Below, one piece after another: positions 49,527 to 59,300 of a stretch of 64,000 nt of DNA. Position numbers and translations under genes: made by a program. This DNA is from Oceanithermus desulfurans. GTDB taxonomy: Bacteria; Deinococcota; Deinococci; Deinococcales; Marinithermaceae. The first letter of the stretch is position 1. Each line of letters starts with the position of its first letter. The stretch covers positions 62,001-126,000 of the forward strand of contig NZ_JACHEZ010000005.1 in assembly GCF_014201675.1 (NCBI RefSeq), given 5' to 3'. The notes under the pieces were generated by a model that was not told where the DNA came from, did not search any database, and saw only the letters and a list, made by a program, of their open reading frames with translations.

Positions 49527-50786
49527 ATGCCGCCTGCCAAACGTTTGCGCGTACTGGGGATGATCCTCGCCGGGGGCCAGGGGAGCCGGCTCTACCCGCT
49601 GACCGCCAAGCGCTCGAAGCCCGCGGTGCCCTTCGGGGCCAAGTACCGGATCATCGACTTCGTGCTCAACAACTTCATGAACTCGGGCATCTACTCGGTC
49701 TACGTGCTCATCCAGTACAAGGCGCAGTCGCTGACCGAGCACATCCAGCGCTACTGGCGCTTCGGCGCGTTTCTGGACGACCACTTCATCATCCTCGTGC
49801 CCGCGCAGATGTACCGCTACGAGGAGTTGGGGCCCGTCTGGTACCGCGGCACCGCCGACGCCATCTACCAGAACCTGCACCTCATCGACAACAACGACCC
49901 CGAAGTGGTGGCCGTCTTCGGCGGCGACCACATCTACAAGATGAACATCCGCCACATGGTCGACTTTCACCAGGACGTGGCCGCCGACGTGACGATCGCC
50001 GCCTACACCGTGCCCATCGAGGAGGCGAGCCGTTTCGGGGTCATCCAGGTGGACGAGCAGTGGCGCATCGTGGACTTTCAGGAGAAGCCGGAGCACCCCA
50101 AGCCCATTCCCGGCCGCCCCGGCGAGGCGCTGGTCTCGATGGGCAACTACCTGTTCGACAAGGAGCCGCTGGTCGAGCTGCTCGAGCGGGACGGTGTGGA
50201 CCCCGAGTCGTCCCACGACTTCGGCAAGGACGTGCTACCCGCGGCGCTGGCGGGAGGGCTGCGGCTGTTCGCCTACGACTTCCAGAGCAACCCCATCCCC
50301 GGCGCCGAAGGCGCCAACACCTACTGGCGCGACGTGGGCACCCTCGACTCCTACTTCGAGGCCAACATGGACCTGGTCGCGGTGCTGCCGCAGTTCGACC
50401 TCTTCAACCCCGAGTGGCCCCTGCGCACGGCCAACCTCTTCAGCCCCCCGGCCAAGTTCGTGCACGAGACCGGCGAGCGGGTGGGGCAGGCCTTCAACAG
50501 CCTGCTCGCCGGCGGCGTGATCGTGAGCGGGGGGACGGTGCGCGAGTCCGTGCTCTTCCGCCGGGTGCGCGTCAACTCGTACAGCCTGGTGGAGAACGCG
50601 GTCCTCTTCGACGACGTCGAGGTGGGGCGCCACGCCAAGATCAAGAATGCGGTGATCGACAAGAACGTACGGGTACCCGAGGGCGTCGAGATCGGGTACG
50701 ATTTGGAAACCGACCGCGACCGCGGCTTTACCGTGACCCCCGGCGGTGTGGTGGTGGTACCCAAGGGGTACCGGTTCGACCTATGA
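49527..50786 (+). CDS. glgC: Glucose-1-phosphate adenylyltransferase
   Basis: A 419-residue enzyme that makes ADP-glucose for glycogen. Start ATG 49527 with AAAGGAG upstream. [37 protein letters not shown] is the family signature; the active site pair is in [12 protein letters not shown] / GGDHIYKMN and the Lys in FQEKPEHP. The C-terminal half carries the left-handed helix allosteric domain. It lies immediately upstream of the SagB gene, overlapping it by four bases. Confidence 0.96.
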   Translation: MPPAKRLRVLGMILAGGQGSRLYPLTAKRSKPAVPFGAKYRIIDFVLNNFMNSGIYSVYVLIQYKAQSLTEHIQRYWRFGAFLDDHFIILVPAQMYRYEELGPVWYRGTADAIYQNLHLIDNNDPEVVAVFGGDHIYKMNIRHMVDFHQDVAADVTIAAYTVPIEEASRFGVIQVDEQWRIVDFQEKPEHPKPIPGRPGEALVSMGNYLFDKEPLVELLERDGVDPESSHDFGKDVLPAALAGGLRLFAYDFQSNPIPGAEGANTYWRDVGTLDSYFEANMDLVAVLPQFDLFNPEWPLRTANLFSPPAKFVHETGERVGQAFNSLLAGGVIVSGGTVRESVLFRRVRVNSYSLVENAVLFDDVEVGRHAKIKNAVIDKNVRVPEGVEIGYDLETDRDRGFTVTPGGVVVVPKGYRFDL

Positions 50787-51481
50787 AGAAGAAAGACTTC
50801 GGACACGCGTTTCTCGCCTACACCCGGCTGAGTCCCGGGCAGGCGCTGCCGGGGAACGGGCAGCGGGTGCCCACGGCCAAGGTGTACGCCAGCCCGCTCG
50901 AGACCGTGGACCTGCCGGAGGCGCGCAAGAGCGGGGGGCCCCAGACCTGGCGGCTGATGGCGCAGCTGCAGGCACAGACGCCGGAGCTGGAACTGACGCT
51001 CACCCCCGGCGACCTGGCGCAGATGCTGCTGCCGCTGTCGGACCGCGACGGGCGGCGGGGTTACCTCTCGAGCGCCGGGGCCTACCCGGTCGAGGCCTAC
51101 CTGGTGGTGCGGCGGGTGCAGGACACCTTCCCGGGCGTCTACCACTACGCGGTCAAGGCCCACCAGCTCGAGCAGATCGCCCCCTGCCCCGACTGGGCGG
51201 CCTGGGAGGCGGCCCTCGCCGACGCCGAGGGTGCCGGGCTTGCCGGCGTCTACCTGGTCCTCACCGCGGTGCCGGCGCGCAGCGTGGCGCGGCTGGGGCC
51301 GCGCGGCTACCGACAGGCCCTGCTGGAGGCGGGCAAGGCCGCGCACGCCGCCTTCACCGCGGCGGTGGCGCTGGGCCTCGCGGCCCGCGAGGCGGAGTGG
51401 TTCTACGACGAAAGCGTGGCCCAGGTGCTGGGGCTGCCCGAGGGCGAGTACCCGGTCGCGGTGGTCATCGTCGGACGCTGA
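50783..51481 (+). CDS. SagB-type oxidoreductase (nitroreductase fold)
   Basis: A 232-residue protein starting at ATG 50783 that overlaps glgC by four bases (ATGA). It has the FMN-binding nitroreductase fold with [31 protein letters not shown] and [40 protein letters not shown], typical of SagB/ThcOx dehydrogenases that oxidise azoline rings in peptides. No precursor-peptide or cyclodehydratase gene was found nearby, so it may not be part of a peptide cluster. The C-terminal half is complete. Confidence 0.75.
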   Translation: MKKKDFGHAFLAYTRLSPGQALPGNGQRVPTAKVYASPLETVDLPEARKSGGPQTWRLMAQLQAQTPELELTLTPGDLAQMLLPLSDRDGRRGYLSSAGAYPVEAYLVVRRVQDTFPGVYHYAVKAHQLEQIAPCPDWAAWEAALADAEGAGLAGVYLVLTAVPARSVARLGPRGYRQALLEAGKAAHAAFTAAVALGLAAREAEWFYDESVAQVLGLPEGEYPVAVVIVGR

Positions 51482-51867
51482 TGGAGGTCGCGGGCGTCTT
51501 CGCCTACGGCAGCCTGCTGCCGGGCGAGCGCTACCACGCGGTCGCCCGGCGCGCGGGTCTGCTGCGCCGCACCCCCGCCCGGCTCGAGGGGCACCGGCTC
51601 TACGCGCTGCCCGCCGGCTACCCGGCGGCGGTGCCGGGGGCGGGCGCGGTGGAAGGGGAGCTGTTCGAGTTTCGCGACCTCGAGGCGGCGCTGCGCGTCC
51701 TCGACCGCTTCGAGGCCGCGGACGGGCTCTACCGCCGGGTGGTGGTGCGCGTAAAAACGCCCGCCGGCGTGCGGCGGGCGTGGGCCTACCTGGCGGAGGC
51801 CGCGGCGGTGGCGCGCCGCGGCGGGGTGCCGTGGCCTAGCGGGCGCTGGCGGGGACGGCGCGCCTGA
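51481..51867 (+). CDS. Gamma-glutamylcyclotransferase-like (AIG2/GGCT fold) protein
   Basis: A 128-residue protein. The family motif YGSLLPG is at 9-15; the catalytic Glu is in FEFRDLEAALRVLDRFEA. The ATG overlaps the SagB stop (TGATG), so it is cotranscribed. The family cleaves gamma-glutamyl amino acids or is a YtfP-type relative; the substrate cannot be told from sequence. The last 30 residues are Arg/Gly-rich and its 3' end overlaps a convergent gene by 32 bases. Confidence 0.8.
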   Translation: MEVAGVFAYGSLLPGERYHAVARRAGLLRRTPARLEGHRLYALPAGYPAAVPGAGAVEGELFEFRDLEAALRVLDRFEAADGLYRRVVVRVKTPAGVRRAWAYLAEAAAVARRGGVPWPSGRWRGRRA

Positions 51868-52135
51868 ACGCGCGCGGGCGGCGGAGGAAGCGGGTCCAGC
51901 GGGAGCGCGGGTGGTAGGTGCGGCGGTAGGCCTCGAGCGCCTTCAGCCAGAGGGTGAGGCGGGCCGCCTGGGGGTGGCCGGCGGCCTGCAGCCGCGCGAG
52001 GGCCGCCTTGATCTCGCGCTCGAGCCGGTCGAGGCCGGCGCGCCCCTCGCGGTTGTCCACCTCGATGAGCAGGTTCAGCATGGCGGCGGGCAGGGCCTGG
52101 GGCGGGGTGCGGAAGAGGCGCTGGATTCTTTTCAT
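51836..52135 (-). CDS. Basic protein of unknown function divergent from ddrO
   Basis: A 99-residue protein starting at ATG 52135, with GGGAGG nine bases upstream. It is rich in Arg and Leu, helical, and reads LLIEVDNREGRAGLDRLEREIKAALARLQAAGH in its middle. It has no Cys and no membrane segment. Its promoter region (52155-52183) contains a perfect palindrome next to the ddrO promoter. No family was recognised. It may be a damage-response gene by position only. Confidence 0.7.
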   Translation of the reverse strand: MKRIQRLFRTPPQALPAAMLNLLIEVDNREGRAGLDRLEREIKAALARLQAAGHPQAARLTLWLKALEAYRRTYHPRSRWTRFLRRPRAFRRAVPASAR

Positions 52136-52154
52136 CGTGAACAACCTCCCTGTG

Positions 52155-52183
52155 ATTATGACTGTACCATAATGGTATGGTAA
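52155..52183 (-). promoter_or_regulatory. Promoter of the divergent small gene with palindrome
   Basis: TTACCA (52178-52183) and CATAAT (52155-52160) are 17 bases apart. TACCATAATGGTA (52165-52177) is a perfect six-base dyad lying in the spacer. TATGGT also occurs at 52176 and 52192. A repressor here would block both directions partly. Confidence 0.65.
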
Positions 52184-52204
52184 GCTGCAAGTATGGTGAG
52201 TGAA

Positions 52205-52240
52205 TTACGTCTTGACCGTATCGCTGGCGCGCGGTACCCT
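52205..52240 (+). promoter_or_regulatory. ddrO promoter with RDRM-like operator
   Basis: TTGACC (52212-52217) and TACCCT (52235-52240) have a 17-base spacer. Overlapping the -35, TTACGTCTTGACCGTAT (52205-52221) resembles the Deinococcus radiation/desiccation response motif, TTATGTCATTGACATAA, in half-sites and in covering TTGAC, but its right half has an extra C. Confidence 0.65.
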
Positions 52241-52257
52241 AACGCTAAGGAGGTGCC

Positions 52258-52650
52258 ATGAAGCTGGCCGAGCGGTTTCGTGAGTTGCGCAAGGAGCGGG
52301 GCTGGCGGCTGAAGGACGTGGCCGAGGCCACGGGCCTCTCGATCCCCTACCTCTCCGACCTGGAGCGCGACCGCACCAACCCCAGCCTGGAGACGCTGCG
52401 CACCCTCGCCGAGGCCTACGGGATGAGCGTGCACGACCTGATGGCCCCCGTCGACTTCTACGGCGAGCGCACGCCCGCCTCGCTGCCCCGGGGGCTGGCC
52501 GAGCTGCTCGAGGACCCGGTGCTGGGCGCGGAGATCACCCCCGACTGGGTGGAGACCCTCTCGCGCATCGAGCTGCGCGGCCGGCGGCCCGAGAACAAGC
52601 GCGACTGGTACGAGATCTACCTGCACCTGAGGCGCGTGCTCGAGGGCTAG
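52258..52650 (+). CDS. ddrO: DdrO-like XRE-family repressor
   Basis: A 130-residue repressor, from ATG 52258 with AAGGAGG five bases upstream. The N-terminal HTH is [60 protein letters not shown], and the C-terminal [26 protein letters not shown] matches the DdrO dimer domain. DdrO represses DNA-damage-response genes in Deinococcus and is inactivated by the protease IrrE. The protease gene follows after three bases, so this is the same pair. Confidence 0.85.
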   Translation: MKLAERFRELRKERGWRLKDVAEATGLSIPYLSDLERDRTNPSLETLRTLAEAYGMSVHDLMAPVDFYGERTPASLPRGLAELLEDPVLGAEITPDWVETLSRIELRGRRPENKRDWYEIYLHLRRVLEG

Positions 52651-52653
52651 ACG

Positions 52654-53397
52654 GTGACGGCGGCGGAGACGCGGCGGCTGCGCGCGGCGCTGGAGGCGCG
52701 GGTGCTCGAGCGGGCGGCGGCCTTTCGTGAGCGGCACGCGCCGCTCACCCCCGACCGCATGGCCGCGGGCATCGGGTTCCGCTGGCGGGTCGCGGCGATC
52801 GCCGGGCGTGACGGCCTGCTCGACGCCGCGAGCGGCACGATCCTCGTCGCCGAGGGGCAGAGCCCCCGGCGCCAGCGGTTCACCCTGGCCCACGAGGTGA
52901 TGCACCGGCTCATCGAAGAAGACGGCGAGCTGCTCTCCGACCTGCACGAGGCCTACGAGGGGGCGGCGCTGGAGCGGGCGCTGGAGCGGCTTTGCAACCT
53001 GGGGGCGGCGGAGATGCTGCTGCCGCGCGCCGAGGTGGCGCGGGCGCTGGCGGCCTCCGGCCCCAACCCCCGGCTCTTGTGGGAGCTGGCGGACCGCTTC
53101 GGCGTCAGCGAGCCGGCGGCCGCGGTGGCCGTGGTGGGGGCGCTGGGTCCGGGGTCGCTGGCGGCGGTCTTCGGCGGGCGTCCGCCCGCCGTCTACTTCG
53201 CCTTCGGCGCGGGCGCGCCCGCGCGGGGTGCGGTGCTGCCGGAGGACCACCCGCTCGCCGCGGTGCTGACCACCGGGCTGCCCCAGCGGGGGGCGCTCGA
53301 GCTGCCCGGCGGAGCGCGGGCCGAGCGGGCCTGGGCGCGGCCCTGGCGCGGCCGCGTCTACCTGCTGGCCACCGGGGTGGAGGCCGCGGGTGGCTGA
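52654..53397 (+). CDS. IrrE-like metalloprotease (ImmA/IrrE family)
   Basis: A 247-residue protein from GTG 52654. The zinc site is HEVMH (80-84) with Glu120 (AAEMLLP) as third ligand, as in IrrE. The order is an N-terminal helical segment, protease fold, an HTH-like stretch (LLWELADRFGVSEPAAAVAVVG) and a C-terminal sensor-like domain with GGARAERAWARPWRGRVYLLAT. IrrE activates the DNA-damage response by cutting DdrO. The GTG follows the ddrO stop, and its end overlaps the next gene by eight bases. Confidence 0.8.
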   Translation: MTAAETRRLRAALEARVLERAAAFRERHAPLTPDRMAAGIGFRWRVAAIAGRDGLLDAASGTILVAEGQSPRRQRFTLAHEVMHRLIEEDGELLSDLHEAYEGAALERALERLCNLGAAEMLLPRAEVARALAASGPNPRLLWELADRFGVSEPAAAVAVVGALGPGSLAAVFGGRPPAVYFAFGAGAPARGAVLPEDHPLAAVLTTGLPQRGALELPGGARAERAWARPWRGRVYLLATGVEAAGG

Positions 53398-54166
53398 GGC
53401 GCCGCGCCTGGTCGACGGTCTCAAGCCCCGGCCCGCGGAGGAGGTGCTGAACCGGCTCGTCTTCCGCCCGCTGGGGCACGGGGTGGTGCGGCTGCTCTGG
53501 CGCACGCCGCTGCGCCCCGAGCTGCTGGTGCTGGCCCACGGCCTGCTGGGGCTCTTGGCCGCGGGGATGGTCGCCTCCGGGCGCGACCTCGCCGCCGCCC
53601 TGCTTTTGCAGCTCGTCACCGTGCTCGACAACGCCGACGGGCAGCTGGCGCGGGCGCGGCGGCAGGTCAGCCTGCTGGGCCGCTACCTCGACAGCGAGGT
53701 GGACCTGCTCGTGCACGCGGCCCTCTTCGTTGCGCTCTACCTGCGCACCGGGGACGCGTTCGGGGCGATCTTCGGCTTCGCGGCGCTGACGCTGGTGCTC
53801 TCGCTCGACTACAACCTCGCGGCGCTCGCCGCCGGCGAGGCCGGTCCGGACGCGGCGCCGCGTCCGGGGCTGGAAGCGGTCCTGGCGCGCGTCTACGCCG
53901 CGGTCTTCGGCTGGCAGGACCGGGCGATCCGCGCCGCCGAGCGCGCCCTCCAGCGGCGGCTGGGGGTGAGCGACGCGGCCTGGTGGCCGCGGCCCTTTCT
54001 GGCCTTCTTCGCCAACCTGGGCCGGACGACCCAGTTCGCGGTTCTGGGGTTGCTGCTGGCGCTGGGGCGGCCCGGGGCCTACCTGGGGTTTCTGCAGCTC
54101 ACGGTCTTGGCGCTGCTCCTGGTCTATGCTGTTCGCATATGGCACGCTATCCGATCCCCACGGTAG
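53390..54166 (+). CDS. CDP-alcohol phosphatidyltransferase family membrane enzyme
   Basis: A 258-residue integral membrane enzyme. The catalytic signature is complete: Asp80, Asp83, Gly84, Ala87-Arg88, Gly97, Asp101 and Asp105 in the spacing D-x2-DG-x2-AR-x8-G-x3-D-x3-D. There are about six hydrophobic segments. The alcohol substrate (inositol phosphate, glycerol phosphate or other) cannot be told. It starts at GTG 53390 inside irrE. A membrane lipid or compatible-solute role (for example di-inositol phosphate) would fit the phylum, but this is only a guess. Confidence 0.85.
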   Translation: MAEAPRLVDGLKPRPAEEVLNRLVFRPLGHGVVRLLWRTPLRPELLVLAHGLLGLLAAGMVASGRDLAAALLLQLVTVLDNADGQLARARRQVSLLGRYLDSEVDLLVHAALFVALYLRTGDAFGAIFGFAALTLVLSLDYNLAALAAGEAGPDAAPRPGLEAVLARVYAAVFGWQDRAIRAAERALQRRLGVSDAAWWPRPFLAFFANLGRTTQFAVLGLLLALGRPGAYLGFLQLTVLALLLVYAVRIWHAIRSPR

Positions 54167-54552
54167 GCGCGCTGGTGCGCGGCCCGAGCGGGCGCGTGCT
54201 GCTGGTGCGCACCACCAAGTGGAAGGGGCTTTGGGGCGTTCCCGGGGGCAAGGTGGACTGGGGCGAGCGGCTCGAAGACGCGCTCTTGCGCGAGTTTCGC
54301 GAGGAGGTGGGGCTCGCGCTCGAGAACGTGGAGTGGGGGCTCTTCCAGGAGGCCATATTTCCGCCCGACTTCTACAAGCCCATGCACTTCCTGCTCTTCA
54401 ACTACTTCGCCGAGAGCCCGACCGAGACGGTCACCCCCAACGAGGAGATCGCCGAGTGGGCCTGGGTGCCGCCCCGGGCGGCGCTCGACTACCCCCTCAA
54501 CCGCTACACCACGCCCCTGGTCGCGCGCTACCTGGAGGTGAAGGGTGGCTAG
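54139..54552 (+). CDS. Nudix hydrolase
   Basis: A 137-residue hydrolase. The Nudix box is GGKVDWGERLEDALLREFREEVGL (36-59), with REFREEVG intact. ATG 54139 follows TATGCT (54125-54130) by eight bases. It overlaps the preceding gene and starts the SDR-folE stretch. The group NUDT1-like includes NTP clean-up and dihydroneopterin triphosphate hydrolases; the latter would link it to folE two genes on. Confidence 0.88.
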   Translation: MARYPIPTVGALVRGPSGRVLLVRTTKWKGLWGVPGGKVDWGERLEDALLREFREEVGLALENVEWGLFQEAIFPPDFYKPMHFLLFNYFAESPTETVTPNEEIAEWAWVPPRAALDYPLNRYTTPLVARYLEVKGG

Positions 54553-55258
54553 GGCGGCGCTGGTGACGGGCGCGGCGCGCGGCATCGGCCGCGCGGTGGC
54601 GCTGGGCCTGGCCGCGCGCGGCTTCGACGTGGCCGTCCACTACCGCACGAGCCGCGAGGACGCGCGCGAAACCGCGCGCAGGGTTCGGCGGCTGGGGCGG
54701 CGGTCGCTGCTGGTGCGGGGCGACCTCACCGACCCCGAGGCGGCGCGGGCGGTGGTGGAGCGCGCGACCCGCGGTCTGGGCGGACTCGCCGCCCTGGTCA
54801 ACAACGTGGGCGACTACCTCTACAAGCCGGTCGAGGAGGTGAGCCCCGCCGAGTGGCGCGCGGTCCTCGACTCGAACCTGAACACCGCCTTCTACGTCAC
54901 CCAGGCGGCGCTGCCCCACCTGCGCGCGGGCGGCTGGGGGCGCGTCGTCTTCCTCGGCTACGCGGGGGCGGGCCAGAACGTGGCCAAGCCCCACCTCACC
55001 CCTTACTTCGTGGCCAAGACCGGCGTCGTCCTTTACGCCAAGGCGCTGGCGGCGCGGCTGGCACCCCACGGGGTGACCGTCAACGTGGTGGCCCCGGGGG
55101 TGGCCGAGAACTCGGTGACCCAGCCGTTGCGGGAGATCCCCATGGGTCGCGTGGCCTACCTGGAGGAGCTGGTGGACGCGGTAGGGTATTTCGTCAGCGA
55201 GTCGGCCGACTACGTGACCGGCCAGGTGCTCGAGGTCGCGGGCGGCTGGAACCTGTGA
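54545..55258 (+). CDS. Short-chain dehydrogenase/reductase next to folE
   Basis: A 237-residue SDR from GTG 54545, overlapping the Nudix gene. The cofactor loop is TGAARGIG (8-15), with NNVG in the middle and YFVAK as the catalytic Tyr-Lys pair. The usual catalytic Ser is replaced: the segment reads [11 protein letters not shown]. Together with folE this suggests a pterin reductase (FolM/PTR1-like), in which the Ser is also missing in some members, but other ketones are possible. Confidence 0.8.
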   Translation: MARAALVTGAARGIGRAVALGLAARGFDVAVHYRTSREDARETARRVRRLGRRSLLVRGDLTDPEAARAVVERATRGLGGLAALVNNVGDYLYKPVEEVSPAEWRAVLDSNLNTAFYVTQAALPHLRAGGWGRVVFLGYAGAGQNVAKPHLTPYFVAKTGVVLYAKALAARLAPHGVTVNVVAPGVAENSVTQPLREIPMGRVAYLEELVDAVGYFVSESADYVTGQVLEVAGGWNL

Positions 55259-55266
55259 GGAGCGGT

Positions 55267-55881
55267 ATGAAGAAACGCATCGAACTGGAAGACACGGGCA
55301 TGACCTTCGAGACGGCCTACGACCTCGAGGCGATGAGCCGGCTGGCGCGCAGCTGGCTCGAGCAGATCGGCGAGGATCCCGACCGCGAGGGGCTGGTGGA
55401 CACCCCGGGCCGGGTGGCCCGTGCCTGGGCCTTTCTTACCCGCGGCTACCAGCAGAGCCTCGAGGAGGTCATCAACGGCGCGATCTTCGAGGCCGAGGGT
55501 TCGGAGATGGTGGTGGTGAAGGGGATCGAGTTCTACTCGATGTGCGAGCACCACCTGCTGCCCTTCTTCGGCCAGGTACACATCGGCTACATCCCAGGCG
55601 GCAAGATCCTGGGGCTTTCCAAGTTCGCGCGGCTGGTGGACATGTACGCCCGGCGCCTGCAGCTGCAGGAGCGGCTGGCCACCCAGATCGCGGGGGCGCT
55701 CATGCAGGTGCTCGAGCCCCGCGGCGTGGGGGTCGTCGTCGAGGGGGCGCACCTGTGCATGATGATGCGCGGCGTGGAGAAGCAGCACTCCACCACCGTC
55801 ACCTCGGCGATGCGCGGCGTCTTCCAGGAAGACCTCAAGACCCGCGAAGAGTTCCTGGCGTTGCTGCGCTCGCAGCCCTAG
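55267..55881 (+). CDS. folE: GTP cyclohydrolase I
   Basis: A 204-residue enzyme that forms 7,8-dihydroneopterin triphosphate from GTP, the first step of folate and other pterins. The zinc ligands are Cys93, His96 ([11 protein letters not shown]) and Cys164 (AHLCMMMRG). ATG 55267 has GAGGAG upstream. The length and [25 protein letters not shown] segment are typical of the homodecameric type I. Confidence 0.96.
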   Translation: MKKRIELEDTGMTFETAYDLEAMSRLARSWLEQIGEDPDREGLVDTPGRVARAWAFLTRGYQQSLEEVINGAIFEAEGSEMVVVKGIEFYSMCEHHLLPFFGQVHIGYIPGGKILGLSKFARLVDMYARRLQLQERLATQIAGALMQVLEPRGVGVVVEGAHLCMMMRGVEKQHSTTVTSAMRGVFQEDLKTREEFLALLRSQP

Positions 55882-55892
55882 CGGCCCCGGCC

Positions 55893-56339
55893 TCAGGGCG
55901 CGGGGGGCGTCGGCAGCTCGCAGCCGGGCACCGCGGTGCTGGCCCCCGCGCCCGACGCGATCGTGACCGTGAACTCGGCGTCGCCCACGCCCTCGACGTG
56001 CAGCCGCACCGTGCCGCTCTGGGCGCCCGCCGGCACCATGAAGAACAGCGTGGCGGGGTCCTGGGCCTGGGTCAGCTCCACGCGTTCGGGCGCGAGCCCC
56101 GGTTCGGGCGGGAAGAGGAGGTAGTTGGGACCGTCGTCCCAGTCCGCCTGGGTGCCGAAGTTGTTCCCGGTCAACGCCATCCAGTCGCCGGCGCGCACCG
56201 GGCAGCCGGCCGTCACGTCGGGGACGGCCGAGAGCACCTTGAGCGCTCCGGTGGTGCGGATGCCGCCCGTCTGGGTGGAGCAGGCCGCCAGCACCAGCAG
56301 GGTGAAGAGCCCCAGCAGGGTCCGTAGTCCTTTTTTCAT
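55893..56339 (-). CDS. Lipoprotein with IPT/TIG-like domain, last gene of the surface operon
   Basis: A 148-residue protein from ATG 56339 with AAGGAGG eight bases upstream. The signal peptide ends in the lipobox LAAC, so it is lipid-anchored. The mature part has the IPT/TIG-like pattern GDWMALTGNNFGTQADWDDGPNYLLF and SGTVRLHVEG, an immunoglobulin-like fold. A Cys pair (47 and 142) is possible. It is the most distal gene, 12 bases after the usher-like protein. Function unknown; anchor or assembly cofactor is likely. Confidence 0.75.
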   Translation of the reverse strand: MKKGLRTLLGLFTLLVLAACSTQTGGIRTTGALKVLSAVPDVTAGCPVRAGDWMALTGNNFGTQADWDDGPNYLLFPPEPGLAPERVELTQAQDPATLFFMVPAGAQSGTVRLHVEGVGDAEFTVTIASGAGASTAVPGCELPTPPAP

Positions 56340-56351
56340 GGCCGTTCCTCC

Positions 56352-59300
56352 TTACCTTTCTCCCGTGCTTGCGGGAAGCACCGTGATTCGACTTTGCGAG
56401 AGCGTCTCGCCGTCCGCCACGACGTAGGCCGCGAAGGCGCCCGCCCGCTCGGGCGTCCACTCGGCGACCCAGCGGTAGCCGTCCTCGCTGGTGAACTCCA
56501 CGCCGTCCCCTTCGCCGATCACCAGCCGCACCGAGGCCGCCCGGAAGAGGAGCGTCAGCTCGAGCCGCCGCGGCTGCCCCACCTGGAACTTCAAGGGGTC
56601 GAGCTCGTAGAGCGGCCGCCTGACGACCGTCGCCACGGCCACCGTGTCCACCACCTGCGCCGCCCGGGCCGCCCGCACCTTGAGCATCAGCGGCCCGGTG
56701 GGGGTGGACGGGGGCATGCGCACGCGCACCGTGTAGGTGCCGTTCTCCCGTCGTTCCATCGGGTAGCTGACGCCGTCGAGTTCCAGCCAGACCTGGTCGG
56801 GGTCGCCCTGGGCGAGGGCGCGCACCTCGAACTCGGCCCCCGCGGCGACGATGGGGGAGGGCAGGGTGGCGAAGACCGTCAGCTTCCCGGGGTTGTAGGT
56901 GGTGCGCACCTGCTTGGGTGGCGGCGCCGCGCCGAGGCGCAGCACCCGTTCGCTCTTCCCGGGCTGCAGCTCGACGCGGGTCGGGGGCGCGGTGGCCTGG
57001 AAGCGCGGGGGCAGCAGGTCGGGGTCGGGCTCCACCTGGTAGACGCCGGGAAGGAGTCCGGTGGCCAGGGCGCGCCCGCGCTCGTCGGTGCGGAAGCTGC
57101 GGGTGGAGGGCCCCACCAGGCGGACGCCGCCGTAGGGGATGCCCCGTTCGCCTTCGTCCTGGACGCCGTTGCGGTTGACATCGTGGAAGAGCACCAGGAG
57201 GACCTGGGTCGTCGGGGCGAGCGGAAGGTCGAGGCGGTAGCGCCGCCCCTCTTCGACGCGCAGCTCGGTGGGCCGGTAGAGGTCCAGGGTCGCGGGCAGA
57301 CCTTCCAGCTGCGGCGTGTGCACGCCGGGACGGGCCTCCAGCGCGTAGCGGCCGCTTTCGTCGGTCTCGGCGCTGGCCCCGCCGAGGTGCACGGTCAGTC
57401 CGGGTACCGACGGCTCGCCCTCGTCTCGCAGGCCGTTGAGGTTGCGGTCGATGAAGGCGACACCGCGCACGAACCCCACCTTGCGCCCGCCGAAGGCGTT
57501 CACCACCGGCTCGGGCGTCGGGAACTGCCAGGTGAAGTTGTAACCCAGCTGCACGCTGAAGCGGTGCGTTAACGATTCCGCGCCCCGTCCGAGCCCGTCG
57601 GGGTCGCGGACGGCGTAGCCGACGAGGAGGCCGACGGGGCTGCCCATCAGGCTCTTCTGGGCCAGGTAGAAGCTCAAGCGGTCGTCCTCGCCGTGCTCGT
57701 AGTCGACCTCGCTGGCGAAGCCGGCGCCCCAGTACTGCTGCCAGCCGAACCCGACGGTCTCGCTGTAGGCGTCCGCGAGCTTCACCGCGTACTTCGCCCG
57801 CAGCACCGTGAGCGGCCAGGGCCGCCAGCGGACGCTCAGCTGGGCGCCGTAGCCGCGCGGCCCCACCAGGGTGTAGGTGCCGCTGCCGCTCAGCCCGAAG
57901 TTGCCGTAGCCCAGCCGGGCGCTGAGGGTGGCGGTCTGGTGCGTAGCCCCGTCCGCGGGGACGTAGCGCAGCTTGTAGCCCACGCTGAAGCTCGAGCGCA
58001 CCCCGGCCAGGTTCGGGGGGCGGACGGCGAGGGAGGGGTTGAGGCTGAACTCGAAGGGTTGCCGCGCCGCCTGCTCGAGCGTCGTGGTGACGCGCAGCGA
58101 GGTGCGCGGGAGCGGGGTCGCGAAGACCGAGCTGCTGGCCTTCCAGCCCAGACCCTCGGGGCGCTGCTGCAGGTGGGCGGTCCCGCGCACCCCCAGCGGG
58201 TAGACGCTGCGGGTGCCCCCGGTAAGGGTCAGGGTGTAGAGGCCCAGCTGGGGGCTGGCCGAAAGCGACTGGAGCACGCTGAAACGCGTCCCCTGCCAGA
58301 GCAGGCCCTGGCGTGCGGTGCCGATCAGGGTGTAGCCGCCCGCGAGGATCCCGTTCAGCCGCCCCCCCAGCCGCAGGCTCAGCGACCGGTTGAGGACGCG
58401 GCTGTAGTCGACGCTGAAGCGGTCCTGGCGCGAGCCCTGCGCGGCCTCGACGCTGGCGTTGAGCTGCAGCTTCAGCGACCTGCGGGTGCTGACCGCGCTG
58501 ACGGAGAAGCCGCCCGCGTCCAGGTCGTAGCGGCCGTTCAGCCCCACGCCGTAGCGCCAGCCCTCGGTCTTGAACCCCGTGCGCAGCCCCATCCCGGTGG
58601 TCGTCGCCGAAAACGCGGCGTCCCACCTGGGTCCTTTGAGCCCCAGCGCCAGGCCGGAGGGGGCCTCGGGCCACCAGCGGGGGCTCCGCCCCCCGAAGGC
58701 CGAGGTGCTGAGTGAGGTCTCCACGAAGTCGGAAAGCCGGCCGCTGAGGCTGGGCCTGACGCTGTAGCGGAAGACCGGCGGGGCGAACCGCCCCGCTTCG
58801 AGGGTGGTGCCCACGCCCACGCTGCCCGAGAGGCTGACGCGCAGCGTGGGGTCGGGGCCGCCCGCGCCGAGCGCGTAGGGGTCCAGCCAGCGGGTGGTCA
58901 CCCGCACCTTGCGCTCCAGGCCGCCGAAGCCGGAGCGGGCGCGCACCCAGGTGATCATCGTGTAACCCGGCGACACCCGGCGGCCGTCGCCGATCTGCAG
59001 CGTGAGGACGGCCCTGCCCTCCTCGCCGGGGTCGAGCTCCAGGACGGTCGGCCGCAGGTAGGCCTCGCCGGTGTTGGCCTCGGCCTCGAGGGTGATCCGG
59101 TCGCGCAGGTTGCCGCGGTTGATCACGGTGATGCGGTAGGCGACGGGCTCGCCCATGCGGGCTTCCTGCTTGTCCTCGGGGTAGAGGATGAAGTCGGCTT
59201 TCGGAAGCACGGTGACGTCGGTGGCGGCTTCGGCGAGCAGGCGCTCGCCGTCCCAGATCCGCAGCTTCACCGGGTGCACGGATCCGGCCGGGGTGAGTTC

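Noticed and set aside
52258-53397. ddrO-irrE pair as a toxin-antitoxin or phage immunity module
   Set aside because: Both genes have the family features of the DNA-damage regulators, with a two-half operator, and no integrase or other phage gene is close.
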